Source of the DNA: Sediminibacterium ginsengisoli
Lineage (GTDB): Bacteria > Bacteroidota > Bacteroidia > Chitinophagales > Chitinophagaceae
Direction of reading: 5' to 3'
NCBI RefSeq assembly: GCF_900167075.1
Contig: NZ_FUWH01000011.1
Coordinates: 12,455 to 76,454, forward strand
Length of the DNA stretch: 64,000 nucleotides
Below are positions 61,247 through 64,000 of this stretch, in pieces; the first letter of the stretch is position 1; every line of letters begins with the position of its first letter. The notes beneath the pieces are model-generated. The model worked only from the letters and a program-made list of their open reading frames with translations. It was not told the DNA's origin and ran no database searches. Position numbers and translations under genes: made by a program.

Positions 61247-63691
61247 TTACTTCGAAACCACCGTAAACGAGGTTTCCGCATGCGTTACGCCGTTGGTGGT
61301 AACTCCCTGGGCAACGATGCGGAAACGGCCTGTGATATCACTTGTATAAAATGAGAGTTCCGTTTCCCCGGAGCTGTTTACAACCGTGGCATAATCCCAG
61401 AATAAGGTTGATAAGAACATAGGTTCCGACTTGCTGATCTTTGTATAATCCGGAACATAAAATTCTTTCCCTGTGTAAATACCTTTTACGAAAAGTGCGA
61501 ATTTATTCTCAGGGAGGTCTTCGATACAACCGCTATACATCACATAAGTTACACCCTGCGTACCCATTTGCTTGGGATATCTTTTCCCGGCTTTGGGCGG
61601 AGTACCCCAGGTATGATTCATACAATTGAGCACACCATAAGGACAAACATAGTCTCCGCAATTATTACGGGCTGCTACAGTGTAAGGGTTGCCATCACTT
61701 AAGTTTGCAGAAACCGTAACAGTAGCAAGTGTAGGAGGTTTATCACCGGCTTTGAGCGCCATTGAATCGCTGTTGGGCGAAGTAAAATAACGCAGACCTG
61801 CCTCTTCATCAGGCAACCAGGAAAAGAACCGGCGGTTCATTGCAGCATAAGGATCTTCGACTTTGAGATTATAACCCACTTTATTTTTCTCACGCACAAC
61901 AAAAACTACTTTTCTGTCCGGGGTGATCACCACATCCTGCTGGCGAATTTCAAAACTGCCATCGGCTGCGGCCCTGAGTTCCTTCATGTAAGTGTCGGCT
62001 GCCAATAATATAAATACAGGCTTTGATGGCCGGTCTTCAAATTTCGTAACAGTTCCTTTCAGTTTCAGGCTGGCAATACCTGTGTGAACTGTATCTGCAG
62101 CCGTTGCCTTCTGCAGGCCCGCCCAGTTATACTTTCTCCAGCCTTTAACAAGTAATATTTTGTTGAGGAAATCTTTATTCTCCTGCCCAGCTCCCATCGG
62201 ATCTTTCCTGAGCGGCAGATCTGCAAGCTGGTGAGCGAGATAGGTATAACTCTCAATATCTGTATTGTTGCGTGTGTCGAGCCTGCTTTCCTGTACACAG
62301 GCAACGGAAAGCGTTCCGCCCGATGTATCGGTGCCCGAAGGATTCAGTTTCAGTTTCACCGTCACTTTCTGACGGGTATGATAAACAGCACTATCCGTAG
62401 TAACTGAGACTTTGTCTTTCTGATCATAATGCGCGAATACCATTCTTTCTGAAACAGGCGCACCGGCCGCATCCAGCAACGTAACCGTAAGCAAGCCGCG
62501 CGGAACATCTGCCAGCGGAATCTTAAAACCGCGCGCCGGTGCATTATCCAGCTCTACATCGAAGCCCGCATACAATTCTGTATAATCATGGATCATACAA
62601 TACCATTTGCCGGATTGTTTTGATGAAACAGTAATGCGTAACGTATCTTCTGCAACAGCATCTGCTACATGCAGCAATGGTATGCCGGCTACCGGTTTCG
62701 GCAAAGCATACGATGTATCTTTTCCAGGCAGCCGGATCGTATAATCGTTTCCGGTTTCTGCGAAAAGCGAGAATCTGCCTATTCCTTCCACATTGGTCCG
62801 GAGCGTATCAATAACAATGCCATTCCTGTATAACAATGCCTGTGTATTCAACGGGGTTCCTTCCGGTGTTTTTACCTCCCAGCCTACCTGGTTGCTGAAG
62901 CCCGCTACCAGGTGCCCACTTTCAGGGTAAATGCCGATGCGGGCATTATCTGTCAGCGGCAGCCGGATCTGTAATTGTTTTTTCTCATTCTTATAGTTTA
63001 CCTGTACTTTCAGCAGGTTTGATGCAGCTGTAAGATGTTTCACAGGCACAGTGATCGATGCCGAACCATAAGCATCCGTTTTGGTCTTACCGTTTATTTT
63101 CTGCCTGCCGGATCCGATGCTGTAAGTCACTACGGCATTGGCGATCAGGTTGAAGATATCTTTTGAATCCGCTTTCAGTAATACCGTTACAGAATCGGCG
63201 CTCTTCTTCGGTGCCAGTTTCAGCGAAGCAAGGAATGAAGGTGATACCATGGTTTTGATGGTAACCGGCTGCACAAACATGGCCCGCGGCTTACCGTCCT
63301 CCACCAGGTTGGTGTAAGCGACGAAGCTGTAAAAACCGGGCGGCAGCGAGTCAGGAAGGAACATATTGCCGAATGAAAATCCATCCGTCATTAAATATTT
63401 TTCTTCGGCAACCACAGCACTGTCTTCATTCCTGATAAGGGCAACGGCCATGGTATGGTTGGAATCTACGTGTACAGGCGGATGAAGGAGATAACCGGTA
63501 AACCAGGCCTGCTCGCTGTTGGTGTATATGTTCTTATCGAAATGAACGAACAGCAGGCCTTTATCGGCAGCAGCACCATACCAGCGCATTTTCTGTTCGA
63601 GCAAGGATGACCGGGCACTATTGTTTTGTGCCCATAGTCTGGTTAAGATCAACAGGAAGCAGAAAGTTATAAGCAGTTTTCGCATGGCCAT
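61247..63691 (-). CDS. large exported protein with macroglobulin-like domains
   Basis: The 814-residue protein has a signal peptide (about 1-21, ending RLWAQN); ATG 63685 is an equally possible start. It begins with an MG2-like segment (LLFVHFDKNIYTNSEQAWFTGYL). Many beta-sandwich stretches follow, and the end is a conserved C-terminal domain with YATVVNSSGETELSFYTSDITGRFRI, an alpha-2-macroglobulin-like strand order. No thioester or bait region and no sorting domain were seen. Such Bacteroidota proteins are periplasmic or outer-membrane associated and of unknown role. A second copy begins directly upstream on the same strand. The 3' end is convergent with the carboxylase gene. Confidence 0.65.
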   Translation of the reverse strand: MAMRKLLITFCFLLILTRLWAQNNSARSSLLEQKMRWYGAAADKGLLFVHFDKNIYTNSEQAWFTGYLLHPPVHVDSNHTMAVALIRNEDSAVVAEEKYLMTDGFSFGNMFLPDSLPPGFYSFVAYTNLVEDGKPRAMFVQPVTIKTMVSPSFLASLKLAPKKSADSVTVLLKADSKDIFNLIANAVVTYSIGSGRQKINGKTKTDAYGSASITVPVKHLTAASNLLKVQVNYKNEKKQLQIRLPLTDNARIGIYPESGHLVAGFSNQVGWEVKTPEGTPLNTQALLYRNGIVIDTLRTNVEGIGRFSLFAETGNDYTIRLPGKDTSYALPKPVAGIPLLHVADAVAEDTLRITVSSKQSGKWYCMIHDYTELYAGFDVELDNAPARGFKIPLADVPRGLLTVTLLDAAGAPVSERMVFAHYDQKDKVSVTTDSAVYHTRQKVTVKLKLNPSGTDTSGGTLSVACVQESRLDTRNNTDIESYTYLAHQLADLPLRKDPMGAGQENKDFLNKILLVKGWRKYNWAGLQKATAADTVHTGIASLKLKGTVTKFEDRPSKPVFILLAADTYMKELRAAADGSFEIRQQDVVITPDRKVVFVVREKNKVGYNLKVEDPYAAMNRRFFSWLPDEEAGLRYFTSPNSDSMALKAGDKPPTLATVTVSANLSDGNPYTVAARNNCGDYVCPYGVLNCMNHTWGTPPKAGKRYPKQMGTQGVTYVMYSGCIEDLPENKFALFVKGIYTGKEFYVPDYTKISKSEPMFLSTLFWDYATVVNSSGETELSFYTSDITGRFRIVAQGVTTNGVTHAETSFTVVSK

Positions 63692-63794
63692 GTCTGAAAG
63701 TTAGTAAGTAACATTGAAACGGATATTGGCAGCTGATTCCAAGGTACGTTATTATCATCACAAATCGTTCCTGACTTAAAAGACACCGCGATCC

Positions 63795-64000
63795 TTACCT
63801 CTGCTTTACAGTAAACGAAGCCTCGGCATGCGTTACGCCGTTTGAAGTAATACCCTGTGCCACTATCCGGAAACGGCCTGTAATATCACTCGTATAAAAA
63901 GAAAGTTCCGTTTCGCCGGCACTGTTCACAACCGTGGCATAATTCCAGTATAAGGTAGACAGGAACATCTGTTCCGACGGATCGATCTTTGTATAATCAG
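63795..64000 (-). CDS. partial macroglobulin-like protein, tandem paralogue cut by the window edge
   Basis: The C-terminal 67 codons and stop (63795-63797) of another minus-strand gene are present; the rest lies beyond base 64000. Translated by hand, 55 of 67 residues are identical to the C-terminus of the neighbouring 814-residue protein, including SGETELSFYTSD-type and GRFRIVAQG segments. The two genes are therefore tandem duplicates. The intergenic gap between them is about 100 bases. Because the frame runs off the window, size and start cannot be given. Confidence 0.8.
   Translation of the reverse strand, partial: DYTKIDPSEQMFLSTLYWNYATVVNSAGETELSFYTSDITGRFRIVAQGITSNGVTHAEASFTVKQR

Noticed and set aside
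1..64000. CRISPR arrays, IS elements, prophage, replication origin
   Set aside because: No regularly spaced repeats, transposase or integrase genes, phage structural genes or DnaA-box clusters were seen.

Overview
The window reads as chromosomal DNA of a Bacteroidota bacterium, most likely of the Chitinophaga/Niastella type (Chitinophagaceae). The reasons are: type IX secretion genes (a PorP/SprF protein beside a giant IgGFc/PKD/gliding-motility C-terminal protein), Bacteroidota-type promoters (-7 box TAnnTTTG, sometimes with a -33 TTG/TTTG), SusD-free chitin/GlcNAc genes, a NagB-PIG-L fusion, and lineage-typical families (WbqC, DUF3078, DUF4349, LptE-SecG cluster, 4-alpha-glucanotransferase with two starch-binding domains). 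No phage, IS, CRISPR array or rRNA was seen. One tRNA (Arg, anticodon ACG) is present.

Layout. 0-2 kb: a double OmpA-domain protein and an RmlD-like epimerase. 2-8.4 kb: phosphofructokinase, pyruvate kinase, a GH20 hexosaminidase and the NagB-PIG-L fusion, i.e. lower glycolysis next to GlcNAc release and catabolism. 8.4-12 kb: a sphingomyelin-synthase-like PAP2 membrane enzyme, a BamA/TamA-like barrel, a phytanoyl-CoA-dioxygenase-like enzyme and an SDR whose promoter lies inside a perfect operator-like palindrome; this may be a lipid-tailoring locus. 12.2-15.3 kb: tRNA-Arg followed by an AT-rich, accessory-looking stretch with an HExxH lipoprotein, a small exported protein and a membrane protein. 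15.4-23.4 kb: an rRNA methyltransferase, then a compact minus-strand run comprising the T9SS type B substrate, its PorP/SprF partner, an ABM-domain protein, a GAF/DHp protein without ATPase domain and a small membrane protein. WbqC is further upstream on the same strand.

23.8-37 kb is mostly metabolism and envelope: delta-1-pyrroline-5-carboxylate dehydrogenase, an exported thioredoxin-like protein, pyruvate dehydrogenase E1 alpha, a YfgM-like TPR protein overlapping lumazine synthase, a LutA-like protein, an EVE protein, lipoproteins, a sirtuin, an SpmA/SpmB fusion and YchF. 37.3-41.8 kb: an Lrp/AsnC regulator divergent from adenosylhomocysteinase, a possible secreted cysteine-peptidase-like protein overlapping a lipoprotein gene, and a polysaccharide deacetylase. 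41.9-46 kb: a second GH20 enzyme, PurK and a DUF3078 protein. 46.2-52.8 kb: a long plus-strand run miaB, sigma-54 activator, lptE, unknown, secG, mltG, BrkB-like. 52.9-64 kb: redox proteins, TrmH-like methyltransferase, L-Ala-D/L-Glu-type epimerase, MalQ, a biotin-dependent carboxylase beta subunit and two tandem related macroglobulin-like exported proteins, the second cut off by the window edge.

Most genes are ordinary housekeeping or envelope genes. No unequivocally new system was found; the best leads are the lipid-tailoring locus with its operator, the tRNA-adjacent AT-rich island, the DHp-only protein in the T9SS operon and the exported Cys-His-Asp protein paired with a lipoprotein. All family assignments come from reading motifs by eye; no database search was run.
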